Origin: Cannabis sativa
Lineage: Eukaryota; Streptophyta; Magnoliopsida; Rosales; Cannabaceae
DNA: 64,000 nucleotides
Direction of reading: 5' to 3'
NCBI RefSeq assembly: GCF_029168945.1
Contig: NC_083602.1
Location: 75,536,600 to 75,600,599 of the forward strand
Shown here: positions 35,105 through 47,097 of the stretch, piece after piece
Layout: every line of letters begins with the position of its first letter
How positions within the stretch are numbered: position 1 is the stretch's first letter
The notes under the pieces: generated by a model
Database searches by the model: none
What the model was told of the DNA's origin: nothing
Seen by the model: only the letters and a program-made list of their open reading frames with translations
Program-made: the position numbers and the translations under genes

Positions 35105-36982
35105 TGTTGGGTTTTATGCCCTAAATAAAACTCATTTCAATATAATCAGATTTACTTATTAATATAGATCAGAAATAACATTTAATGTTGCATGGTTCAC
35201 ATGATTTATTTCATGATTATATGTACATAATGTATAGATTCATCTGAAACCCTTTTCACATACTTGATCCTGTTTATTGTGCCGTCAACACATTGGAAAG
35301 TAAACATGACTATGTGAATAAAGTTTCCTAGATTTATCAGACACAGGGTTTTACTGATATGATAATCTACAACAAGAGTTTACTTGTATTTAGAGAAATA
35401 CTATGTTCTTTCCAGAACATCGGTTAAAGTAAAGCTCAGGTTGGATGCATGGAGTATGCATCGGAAGGGACCGATATTGAACTTTGACTTAGATTTAATT
35501 AAACTTACCGTAAAATCTATTCAAGTCAATATCGCCTAGTTGATCCTAGATCAAATGATCTTAATCCTGTTATGATTAGGCTCATTCTTGAAAGGCTATT
35601 CGTGTTCTTTGATTTTTTAGTTAAGCCTACTTTTAGGTCAAGGTGATACGTACTTTTTGGGAACACGGTAGTGCAATTGAGTGGGAGCGCTAGCATTGTT
35701 TTCTATCTGGCGAATAGTAAGCAAAGGATGATCTCCTTCGAGCTTGACCAAATGAAAATAAATGGTGGAGATCTCATTTCACATAAGTTGAAATATCATT
35801 TATACGGGGTCAAGTGTTTTAAGGATAAAATACATAGTAGGGTGTTACGGTAATTTAATCCCTTTACTGTGTAGATCATTCATATAGAGGATAATTGATC
35901 ACATTAGGATTATAACAATGGATAACTAATGATGTGTCTATATGGTGGAACATATAGAGCATTCTATATACTGAGAGTGCAATTCTAAGTTCTATGCGTG
36001 GATTCAACGAAGAATTAATAAGTTAGTGAATTTTAGTGCTAAATTCTTGATCTACTTATTGGAAGCTCGGTTATATAGACCCATGGTCCCCCCACTAGTT
36101 GAGATAATATTGCTTGTAAGACTCATGTAATTGGTTTTGATTAATCAATTATAATTCTCAAATTAGACTATGTCTATTTGTGAAATTTTCACTAAGTAAG
36201 GGCGAAATTGTAAAGAAAGAGTTTATAGGGGCATATTTGTTAATTATGATACTTTGTATGGTTCAATTAATAAATATGATAAATGACAATATTATTTAAT
36301 AATTATTTATAGTTATTAAATAGTTAGCATTGGCATTTAAATGGTTGAATTAGGAAATTGGCATTTTTGAGAAAATCAGATACAAAAGGTGTTAAAATTG
36401 CAAAATTGCAAAGCCCAAGGCCCAATCCACTAATGCTATGACCGGCCACCTATGTAGCTATTTTAAGTTGATTTTTTCATTATTTTAATGCCATATAATT
36501 CAAACCCAACCCTAGTGGAATGCTATAAATAGATAGTGAAGGCTTCAGAAAAATAACACTTTTCTTCTGACTTCTCTATTCAGAAAAACTGAGCCTTCTC
36601 TCTCCCTATCTTTAGCTGACCACTCTCTCTCTTCTTCTTCAATATTTCGAAATCCTTAGTGATTTGAGTAGTGCCCACACACATCAAGTGATACCTCAAT
36701 CATAGTGAGGAAGATCGTGAAGAAAGACATTCAACAAAGGAGTTTCAGCATCAAAGATTCAGAGAAAGAGATCCAGGTTCAGATATTGATAATGCTCTGC
36801 TACAGAAAGGAATCAAGGGCTAGATATCTGAACGGAAGGAGTCATATTATTCCGCTGCACCCAATGTAAGGTTTCTTAAACTTTATATGTGTTTAATTTA
36901 TCGTTTTAGAAAGTTCATATTTAGGATGTTAATCAACATACTTGTGAGTAGATCTAAGATCCTGGTAAAATAATTTCCAACA
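35105..36982 (+). repeat. Copia A 5' LTR
   Basis: 1878 bp. TATA box at 36524-36532. Near 35692-35700 it lacks about 15 bp that the 3' LTR keeps, with a few unmatched bases at the junction. Confidence 0.94.
36524..36532 (+). promoter_or_regulatory. TATA box of copia A 5' LTR
   Basis: TATAAATAG within GGAATGCTATAAATAGATAG, conserved in all full copies (also 44846, 50841 and 59815). Transcription would start roughly 30 bp downstream and run through the leader. Confidence 0.65.
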
Positions 36983-36984
36983 AC

Positions 36985-36996
36985 TGGTATCAGAGC
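36985..36996 (+). promoter_or_regulatory. Copia A primer binding site
   Basis: TGGTATCAGAGC, two bases after the LTR end, a perfect match to the initiator-Met tRNA type. Confidence 0.9.
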
Positions 36997-39900
36997 CATG
37001 GAAATTGATTTACTTGCAAGAAATTTGGACTTTAAAACGATTGTTTGTATGTTCTTTGGATGGTATCATGTTGTATTGAGTGTTATTTGATGATTGATTG
37101 ATGTTTGTGAAATTTTCGTGAAACATAATTGCGATTTCATCTCTGGAATTATTTTTATTGGATAGTATGGAAAAAATTAAGCAAGTTAGCCTTTTATAGA
37201 ACTTAATTTGGATTTTATTTGAATTAGTTATGATTTTTTGAAGATTTGAAAAAATCGGGGTTGTGCTGAAATTTTCTTGCGATCGCAAATCTGTCCGTAC
37301 AGTTTCGGATTTTTTGTTTTTCTTCGATTTTTCATGCTTTTTCATGGAATTAACTTCCAATTTTTTGTATAGTTTTGTATTTATACTATTACTATTCCTA
37401 ATTCAATTCTAATTATCATTTTGAATTAATTTAATATTTTTTAAATTTAATTCAAGATATTAGTGTAATTTGAATTTGAATAGAATTAGTATCTATCTTC
37501 TTGCTTAAAAATCTATCTTATTTTTAAATTTGATTATATCTTATTTTTTTTAAATTTAAGGTCAGATTTTATAAGATATTTATAAGATATTTTTAAGATA
37601 TCTTATCTTTTAAGATATTTTTAATTATATCTTATCTTTTAAGATTTTTTTTCAAAAATTAAATCTTTTTAGATATTTTGACCTTATTTAAATTTAAAGT
37701 AAGATATTTACAATCATGTAATTTTAAATAGATATAAGATATTTTGCTAACTTTTAAATTTTGTTATTTTATTTATTTAAATTAAATTTAAAATCTGAAA
37801 AGATATTTCATTTATCTTTTCTAATTTTTATTTTTAAAATAACATTTAATTTTTAAAAGTAGTTAGCAAATTTTGAAATGATATTTAGGTTGGTTGAAAC
37901 CTAATTTTTCAAAAATTGTAGGTTTAATTTTAAATTTAAATTTTTTAAAAATTTCGAATTTTTCAAAATTTTTTTTTTAAAATTTTTCGAAAAATTATTT
38001 TTTTATTTAATTAATTATTTTCGAAATTAAATATTTAATTTAAAATTAAATAAATCCTACATCCAACTATCCAACTAACCTTGTTGTAGGAGTATGTGTT
38101 TTAGCTTATGTGTAAGTTTTCAAAACCTATTATTACTTGATTGCAAATAGCCATGGTTACTTTTTGCCAGATCTAATGATCTGATGGCTCCCTTGGTCAA
38201 GATAATAATTTGTAACATGTATATTTACAATCTTCTTTCATCTGTGTATGACCTAGCAACATGATAGGACCCATCCAAAGTGTACCTGTGTGAGCCTATG
38301 TGTTTAATTTGATTATAGATACATATAGGTTGTTGTTGCTAAAATAAATTATCATAGTTCTTGATAGAATTTATTTAAGCCCATTTAGTTATTGGGCTTA
38401 TTCAATTAATAGCAGTTGTTCTTATTAAGGTTAAATTCCTCTCTTTTGGGCCTTGTGTGAGAGTTGGGAGCCATAAAAGTGGGTACGACATACTGAACCA
38501 AGCACCCCCTCACATGAACCACCCCAATTGTGAAGGCCCATTTGCCTGATTTGAACAACTGTACTAGGTTAATTACACTAGTTTAACCTAATAAAATTGA
38601 TTAGCAACATAATTAATTTCATTTATTTTGAAATTAATTTAAGAAAATTATAGTTTAAAGAATTCTTTATTCTAAGCTAAACTATATGTATTTTCTTGTA
38701 TTTAATTAAATATAGAATTATAACCATCTAGATTCTTTCTGGAACTTAATTTAAATTTTTCATTAAATATTCTTATTTAAGTTGATATTTAGTTATCTAC
38801 AACTAACCAACTTAAATCTGAATATCTTTTGAATTTCAAATTTCAAAATTAAGTTGAGGAATTTTAGGCATTGGTTATTAAGATTCTTTAGATATTTTTT
38901 AAGTTAATATCTTTTCGAATATTAACTTAAAATGGAATATTTTCAAATTAAGTGGTTACAACTTAATTTTTGATATTTAATTAAATTTAAATTTGAAAAA
39001 TATGTAAGTTCTAGATTTTTTCTAATACAACTTAAATTAGATATTTTTTTCAAATTTTGTGGAAAAGATACTTAGTCAAATAAGATATTTTCTAGATAGT
39101 TATTTCTAGACTACTTATTATTTCTAATATTAAATAGGAAAATATTATACATTGTGAAATTAATTATTTATATAATTAATTTTGGTACAATTTATTTTAA
39201 GTATATTTTTCCTAGTATTAAACTAGAGACTAATAATTAAGCCTTCTATACACTTAGTTATTTATTTCTTGAATTTAATACATTTAATTAATTTGAAAAT
39301 TGAATATCTAAGTTCATTTTTATCATCATACTTAAATATTTCTTTTTCATGACATTTAATTAAATAGAAAATTATTTTTAGTTGAAATTTATTTTTTTCA
39401 ACTAAATTTAAATAATTTTCAAAATATATTTTTCTTTATTTTATTAATCAATTTTCGAAATTGCATTTCTTAAATGCTAGAATTTCGAATTTTATCTTGA
39501 AAAATAGATTAAGTTGTAAATTAATTATTTATTTTAATTAATTCTTGGATCAACTTAAATCAATGATTTTTTCATTTATTGATTAATTTAAAATAAATTG
39601 AATTAAAGTATATTATTAGAAATTGAATTAATTAGTCAAAGGAAAATCTAGATAGATGATATTTTTGCTTGAAGTATTTTTCTAGTGTATTTAATTAAAT
39701 AGAAAATTAATATTTAAGTTGATTTTCATCATCATACTTAAATATTTGAAATTTTTCTTATATATTTAATTAAATAGGAAAATTATATTTTTTGTTGTAA
39801 ATTAATTTTATTAATTAATTTTGGGCCAACATTAAATTAGAATAATTTTTCCAGGATTAATTTTTTATTTTAACATGCATTTTCGAAAATTGTATTCTTA

Positions 39901-41060
39901 AATACTTTAATTTTTCGAAATGCAATATATATTTATAGAAAATTAAATTTGAGTTGTAAATTAATTTAAATTAATTTTGTAACAACTTAAATTGAATATT
40001 TTTCTAAATATTTATTGGAAATTATTACTAAGATGGAAATAATTCATGTTATTTTCATATCCATCTAAGTAAAATTTATAAATATTAAATTAAAATTTAT
40101 ATTTAGAATTTTTCATTCTAAATTGGAAATTTTAAATAAATATATATTTAAAATAAATAAATTAAATAAAGAGAATCAAAGAAAATACAACTCACTTTAA
40201 ATAATGAGCTTGATTATTATTAAGATATTCGATCTCCATTGTTGGTCTTACAAAAGTTAAATATTTTCAATATAACCTCGAGACGCTAGACTTCGTCCCC
40301 CTATAGATGGTTATTCGTTGAACGCATTTAACACCGTAAGATTTCATTTGATAAGTGTTTTGTGAGTTTTCGTCTCTATTTAGACTCTCCCCTACGGTGA
40401 CTACTTAGAGATAAACTCATGAAACATGAAACAATGGTGGAAGCTCATAAAATGAGAATAACCTTGACTCTCGCCTACGGGGACAACGTTGGATTCTTAT
40501 TTTGATCGAATAAAAGGTTGCTAGAATGGTTTCTATTTTAGATGAGCTGACAACTCTATTCAATAAATGATGCTTTGACTCTCGCCTACCGGGACACTGT
40601 ATCAGTTTGTTGAAAACCTTGGATATTATTTAGGATTGTATGTTTTAGTATTTTCACTAGTCATTCCTACTTGCTATATGTTTATAATTTCTGAATTGTG
40701 TATGCATTTATATTGAACCATGTTATTTTCTGTTATTAAGTTGTAGTTTAATTTCGAATCTTCATTGTTGGTCTAACATGTTTGTTTTTCTAATGAGATA
40801 AATCCCTAATGGATTTTCACCATTAGACATACATAATAGTGTAAGATCTCGAAAGATAAATATTGTATATGCAACATCTAGCTGTTCATCAATTGATGAC
40901 ACCTTAGACTAGTATTTTTACAATATGAAACAAGAAGATTACATAAATAAGATTACTTTGTCTTTCGCTAATCGAAGCATCGTTGGATTCTTATTTTAAA
41001 CGAAATTATCCTAATTCCTCTTAGCTTATTCATTTCGAATTAGCTCAATAATATATCATT
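36997..41060 (+). other. Copia A AT-rich leader with structured islands
   Basis: No coding homology. It holds a cluster of AAGATAT/ATATCTT direct and inverted repeats at about 37560-37660, a conserved GC-rich fold-back at 38448-38539 (GGGCCTT pairs with AAGGCCC, TGTGAG with CTCACA), the GACTCTCGCCTA motif twice (about 40465 and 40577), and a CTAAT-loop hairpin at 40801-40815. Segments 40230-40620 and 40740-41060 are diverged copies of one module. The same layout recurs in copia C. Confidence 0.75.
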
Positions 41061-41499
41061 GGATGAATGGTCTATAAATCATTTCATGTCATTATATTTT
41101 CTCTTAAGAAATTAAATGACGCATATGATTATAATCCCGAAATTCTATTCCCAATTGATATAAATCCTCAATCTTAGAAATCTCCTACTTGTATGGGCAA
41201 ATCTGACTTAGAGTTTAAATAGTAGTGGTGGTCCAAGAAAGAATTACTCATTATATTTGGTTGAATTTAAGTCTTTGACTTTAATTTTAGAATCCAAACA
41301 GAAATTTTCTTATATTTCTAATTCCAGAATACAATGCAGTTACACTTTCTCACGTGTTTAATATCCATCTTCTATTAATGGATTCAAACTGTATGGAATA
41401 TGAGTTAGGTATTCTGTGACCAAGATACACTTGCACTATTCTAAGAACTCTTTGATGTAACTAAACCTAAGTCATCAAAAAGACAACCAAATTTTTATT

Positions 41500-43390
41500 A
41501 ATCTATGGCATTTGTATCTTGTTCATAGTGGATTTGACAAGATCAATCTCTACAAAGAGTTAATATGCCTATATCCACTGAAAGTAATTCATCTCATTAG
41601 CAGATGGATGTACATTTAGGGGTGGATATGAGTTTTTCGTTGTATTCTTAAAACGATGACTCTAGATTATACCTTTTAGCAAGAAATTTGAAATGTTTGA
41701 AAAATTTCATTAATTTCTAGCAATGGTTAAAACCATTAAGGTAAGTGGTTAAAGATCTTGCGAACTGATAGGGGTGGAGAAATAGTTAGTAGATATGCAG
41801 TTCAAAGATCATTAATTTGATTTTTGAATTATATCCAAACTTACCTCCCCAGAAATTTCGAGTTGCATGTTGATGATTAGTTACTAGTCGTTGCCTAATT
41901 CCTTCTATGGTAATACAATTTCAGAATGATGTAATGGTTGTATACTTAATGTAAATCATTACTAGATTCATGGATGACCTAATCAAAATCTTAAGAAAAG
42001 CTAGAACTGTTAACCATGGTTTCTTAGCTATTCTAAGTGATTAGGGGTGGACCATCCCATTGTCAATAGATAAGAAAGTGTTTGTTCAAACAAATACTAC
42101 TTTTCTAAGATAATGACTAAGTCTGAAAATAAGTAAAAAATAAAAGAGACATTTTTTCTTGATTCCAAAAATGTTCTATCATCTTATATAACATATGATG
42201 ATCCCACTGCCTCTGTTGTCTTGTCACAACCGAAGAGGTCAATACCATTTTCTTAGACATAATTCACGGTACCTTGTCGTAGTGGGAGAGTTTCTAGGAA
42301 CTCACCTTCTTATGACTTGGGAGACACTAGTGATTAAAATCCATTGTGAGTTTAAACAAGTAATGGATTGTCAAGATAAGAAACTAAGAAGAAAGCCAAT
42401 AGAACTATGGTTTAATCCATTCACATGGAATAACCTAAAGTTTTCTATTACAAGGACATAAAAGGAAATTTCGTTTATAAGTCTATTCAATGGACTTAAC
42501 AAAACTTCTTGTTCCTAGTATTATAGGTTTGAGTTTATCTAAACCTATGGCTTATGGTATACCTGGTAACTACTTACTCTAATGCAAGCAACTTACTTTA
42601 GTAAGATGCTGAAGCATTTTCTTTCTAATGGCAATCTATAGAAGCTTCACAACTTCTTAGACATAGACTTTATTTATCTAAGGAAAAGTCTCAACTATTC
42701 CAGAAAAGATAAAGCCATGAAAGAATTTCATATATCAACAGTGAGAGGTCTTAGATATGCGTTTGTATGCCTTAGACCAGACACCTGCTGTTGAGTGGGA
42801 GTAATGAGTAGGTATCAGATTAATCCAGGAGAAGAACATTGGAAGACAATCAAGTAAATCTTAAGATAAAGAAGAGGAACTATATGTTAGTCTATAAGGG
42901 TGTGTTTAAAACTCTTAGACTACACCATATCAGATTTCGAAATTTGCCTTTGTGCTAGTAAATTTTTCTGATAAGATGGTGATTACTCTGGGGGTGGAAT
43001 AGTGATTTTGGAGAAGTGTAAAAACCTATCTGAATTCTCTAGGTCTACCAGAGAGAGACTGAATGTTAAAGCTACAGGAAAGGTACTTATTCAGTCTAAG
43101 GAAAGTTCTATACATTTTTGGCATCATTCCAAATTGCCTTAAACTACTAGTGTTAATTTCCTGATTAACCAAAAGTAGTTGCCAAAGATATAGAATCCAG
43201 TATCCCAAGAGAGTAGACATATAGAGAGGAATTTCACATTATCAATGATTTTATGATTAAAGGAAGAGTAATAGTGGAGAAAAGGTTGTGTTTAATTCAA
43301 CCTTTCAGATCCTATTACGAGGAGTTTACTACTACTACACTTGATTTGCATATCGACGTGTTGAGATTATTTGGAACGCACTTTTTGTTT
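41500..43390 (+). pseudogene. pol: Copia A decayed pol remnant
   Basis: Only short translated islands survive, in changing frames: an integrase zinc-region trace (LWHLYLVHSGFDKIN, ~41503), an integrase catalytic trace (LKILRTDRGGE, ~41753), and late reverse transcriptase/RNase H traces (ISTVRGLRYAFVCLRPDTCC, ~42735; SRYQINPGEEHW, ~42815). These line up in order with copia B's protein, but much of protease, integrase and reverse transcriptase is missing. The same decayed sequence occurs in copia C at about 96-98% by eye, so the damage predates both insertions. Confidence 0.8.
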
Positions 43391-43401
43391 TATATTAGTG
43401 C

Positions 43402-43412
43402 AAGTGGGAGTT
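43402..43412 (+). promoter_or_regulatory. Copia A polypurine tract
   Basis: AAGTGGGAGTT directly before the 3' LTR. Identical in copia B, C and E. Confidence 0.8.
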
Positions 43413-45305
43413 TGTTGGGTTTTATGCCCTAAATAAAACTCATTTCAATATAATCAGATTTACTTATTAATATAGATCAGAAATAACATTTAATGTTGCA
43501 TGGTTCACTTGATTTATTTCATGATTATATGTACATAATGTATAGATTCATCTGAAACCCTTTTCACATACTTGATCCTGTTTATTGTGCCGTCAACTCA
43601 TTGGAAAGTAAACATGACTATGTGAATAAAGTTTCCTAGATTTATCAGACACAGGGTTTTACTGATATGATAATCTACAACAAGAGTTTAATTGTATTTG
43701 GAGAAATACTATGTTCTTTCCAGAACATTGGTTAAAGTAAAGCTAAGGTTGGATGCATGGAGTATGCATCGGAAGGGACCGATATTGAACTTTGACTTAG
43801 ATTTAATTAAACTTACCGTAAAATCTATTCAAGTCAATATCGCCTAGTTGATCCTAGATCAAATGATCTTAATCCTGTTATGATTAGGCTCATTCTTGAA
43901 AGGCTATTCGTGTTCTTTGATTTGTTAGTTAAGCCTACTTTTAGGTCAGGGTGATACGTACTTTTTGGGAACACGGTAGTGCAATTGAGTGGGAGCGCTA
44001 GCATAAACATGGAATCTATAGCTTCTATCTGGCGAATAGTAAGCAAAGGATGATCACCTTCGAGCTTGACCAAATGAAAATAAATGGTGGAGATCTCATT
44101 TCACATAAGCTGAAATATCATTTATACGGGGTCAAGTGTTTTAAGGATAAAATACATAGTAGGGTGTTACGGTAATTTAATCCCTTTACTGTGTAGATCA
44201 TTCATATAGAGGATAATTGACCACATTAGGATTATAACAATGGATAACTAATGATGTGTCTATATGGTGGAACATATAGAGCATTCTATATACTGAGAGT
44301 GCAATTCTAAGTTCTATGCGTGGATTCAACGAAGAATTAATAAGTTAGTGAATTTTAGTGCTAAATTCTTGATCTACTTATTGGAAGCTCGGTTATATAG
44401 ACCCATGGTCCCCCCACTAGTTGAGATAATATTGCTTGTAAGACTCATGTAATTGGTTTTGATTAATCAATTATAATTCTCAAATTAGACTATGTCTATT
44501 TGTGAAATTTTCACTAAGTAAGGGCGAAATTGTAAAGAAAGAGTTTATAGGGGCATATTTGTTAATTATGATACTTTGTATGGTTCAATTAATAAATATG
44601 ATAAATGACAATATTATTTAATAATTATTTATAGTTATTAAATAGTTAGAATTGGCATTTAAATGGTTGAATTAGGAAATTGGCATTTTTGAGAAAATCA
44701 GATACAAAAGGTGTTAAAATTGCAAAATTGCAAAGCCCGAGGCCCAATCCACTAATGCTATGGCCGGCCACCTATGTAGCTATTTTAAGTTGATTTTTTC
44801 ATTATTTTAATGCCATATAATTCAAACCCAACCCTAGTGGAATGCTATAAATAGATAGTGAAGGCTTCAGAAAAATAACACTTTTCTTCTGACTTTTTCT
44901 ATTCAGAAAAACTGAGCCTTCTCTCTCCCTATCTTTAGCTGACCACTCTCTCTCTTCTTCTTCAATATTTCGAAATCCTTAGTGATTTGAGTAGTGCCCA
45001 CACACATCAAGTGATACCTCAATCATAGTGAGGAAGATCGTGAAGAAAGACATTCAGCAAAGGAGTTTCAGCATCAAAGATTCAGAGAAAGAGATCCAGG
45101 TTCAGATATTGATAATGCTCTGCTACAGAAAGGAATCAAGGGCTAGATATCTGAACGGAAGGAGTCATATTATTCCGCTGCACCCAATGTAAGGTTTCTT
45201 AAACTTTATATGTGTTTAATTTATCGTTTTAGAAAGTTCATATTTAGGATGTTAATCAACATACTTGTGAGTAGATCTAAGATCCTGGTAAAATAATTTC
45301 CAACA
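43413..45305 (+). repeat. Copia A 3' LTR
   Basis: 1893 bp, TGTTGGGTTTTATGCCC to ATTTCCAACA. Antisense and sense reading frames of 60-90 codons inside are incidental. Confidence 0.94.
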
Positions 45306-47097
45306 GATACACTGGTCATACTCCAGCTGCTAGTCCTACTCTAGCCTGTACCGATGTGATACAGTGTCAGCCTATACTCGGTACACTGGTCATACTCCAG
45401 CTGCTAGTCATACTCTAGCCTGTACCGATGTGACACAGTCGGATGGTTCGAAGCCAACATACATAGCTAATGTAATATAACAGGCTTCCTACATGCACGC
45501 TAAACATGTAATATATATGCATACTGTTATACTAATCTTACCTGGATTCCGAATTCAGGTGTGCCGGTCAACCTGACTGGAACGAACTGCGCGGCGGTTT
45601 ACAAGCTCCTAAACCATAACAATCACAACACTATAAGTGATACGCTAAATCACTTCCCGGGGACTTAAACTAGAAACTAAAAGTTTCCCTATCGATAAAA
45701 AGCATGGCAATACCCCAAATAACATAGAAACGAGAAAATCTAGGGTTTTTGAAAATCACCCAACCGGCAGACCGGTTGCCAATCCGAAATTCCGGTTCTG
45801 GAAATTTCAGAACCCCATCTGGAATTCCGGATGCACAACCGGAATTCCGGTTCCTCGCAGGAAACTTTCAAAAATTCATACTTTGCTCAAATCAATTCCA
45901 AACCATACCAAAACTTCCAGACCTGTTCTAAATACCCTAAAGAACAAGTCTAAAGCAACAAAACCATCCAGAAATCTCAGATACCAAAAATGCCATGTGA
46001 GCTCCAAGCTTTGAGTTCAAAACTCAAACTTGGCTAAAGCTCACAAACAACCATTTAAACTTGATTTAAACTACATAAACATGCATTTAGAAACTGCAGA
46101 AAACATACACAAACTCATGCAACAATCACAGCAACTAATTTCAAAATTTCTCTTTGAAAACTTAAACTTTTGAATAGAAAATCCATAACTTTAAACAACA
46201 CCACTAATCATGCATTACCAGCAGTTCAATTCAACTCAAATAACCTAGAATAAACCTCAGAAATTAACCACAACATACAACAACAAGAACACTCCAAAAT
46301 CAAGCATGCAAACCATTCAATTCTTCAAAAATTCCAAGAAAAACCAAGAACAAGTTAAAGGACTTACCAACAACTTGAATTACACCTAGATTGATTGAAA
46401 AAGCTTGAAAAATTAAGAAGAACTCCCAGCCCTAGCCACCACACCAGCCGAGAGAGAGAGAGAGGAAAAGAGCCTTTGAATTTTCTAATTTTTTTCTAAG
46501 TTTAGAAATCTTTGAATAATGAGAGAAAGCATGCAAATATAACACTTATTTCAGCCAACAATTAACATAATAAAACACAAATTTTCCAATTACTAAGTCC
46601 ACTAAAGAACAAAAATAACAATGGGGCAAAGTGACAAATTTGCCCCTCCACACTAAAATAGCATAAAGAGCACTAAAGGGGTATTTTTGGGAAATTCTAA
46701 ATTCCCGGCCAATCCCGACATTCCCAATGTCTCATAAACCGTCCCAGAATACTAACATACTAAGTTGTGATTTTACTGAGCCAAACACCAAGTTCCATGT
46801 TACCGGGCACCGGAAATGCAAAATTATGAAAATCACTAAATGACAAATAATGCATTTCAGAATTCAATAATAACAGCATAATAATTATTTAAATAGCTAT
46901 AAATAATTTTCCATAATTAAACATAATTAACTGCTAATTTCCAAATTAAACTAAGCGGTCTTTACAATACATTATATACATATAATCATGAAATAAATCA
47001 TGTGAACCATGCAACATAAAATGTTATTTCTGATCTTTATTAATAAGTAAATCTGATTATATTGAAATGAGTTTTATTTAGGGCACAAAAACCAACA

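Larger units (their letters stand above)
35105..45305 (+). mobile_element. Copia A, young but coding-defective element
   Basis: A 10,201-bp element with LTRs 35105-36982 and 43413-45305, perfect duplication GATAC (35100-35104, 45306-45310), intact primer site and polypurine tract. The LTR pair differs only at a handful of sites plus one ~15-bp indel. Yet its interior has no long open frame: a ~3.6-kb AT-rich leader is followed by a badly decayed pol. This mismatch between young ends and old coding region marks a non-autonomous element. Confidence 0.95.
16715..46966 (-). mobile_element. Tekay-like Ty3/gypsy chromovirus with nested insertions
   Basis: Two ~2350-bp LTRs (16715-19064 and 34406-46966 minus its insert) bracket gag and pol on the minus strand. 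The 5-bp target duplication ATACA is perfect (16710-16714 and 46967-46971). Removing copia A, copia B and the CACTA element leaves about 9.67 kb, a normal size for this lineage. The order gag, protease, reverse transcriptase, RNase H, integrase, chromodomain and the TGTAAC...GTTACA-type LTR ends place it among chromoviruses; motif resemblance favours Tekay/Del. Every coding domain has stops or frameshifts, so the copy is dead. It inserted into the 3' LTR of copia E. Confidence 0.92.
34406..46966 (-). repeat. Tekay-like element, 5' LTR, split by copia A
   Basis: The LTR parts 34406-35104 and 45311-46966 join at one GATAC copy to give about 2355 bp, matching the 3' LTR. Copia A lies in the third unit of the internal tandem repeat. 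As the 5' LTR it would have carried the promoter, so copia A also cut it off from the body of the element. Confidence 0.92.
14989..47097 (-). mobile_element. Copia E, 3' LTR split by the Tekay-like element
   Basis: In minus orientation the LTR starts next to the polypurine tract at 47097 and ends at 14989 (the complement reads TGTTGGAAATTATTTTACC). Its two parts, 14989-16714 and 46972-47097, join cleanly once 16715-46966 and one ATACA target copy are removed, giving about 1852 bp, the family length. The internal part continues at 47098. The left border lies in the Transposase_28-like relic; the other end of the element is beyond the window, so its target duplication cannot be checked. Confidence 0.88.

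Noticed and set aside
36985..36996. Possible tRNA gene fragment
   Set aside because: It is a primer binding site complementary to the tRNA 3' end; no cloverleaf is present. The same holds for 34391-34402 and 60282-60293.
42195..42461. An 88-codon plus-strand frame in copia A
   Set aside because: The matching segment in copia C (about 56500-56770) is shifted by small indels, and the segment lies within the decayed pol.
43026..43220. 64-codon antisense frame, also at 57337-57531
   Set aside because: Antisense of the RNase H remnant shared by copies A and C; not an independent gene.
43834..44073. A 79-codon frame recurring at 48603, 49830 and in other LTRs
   Set aside because: Same reason: LTR sequence read through by chance, broken in other LTR copies.
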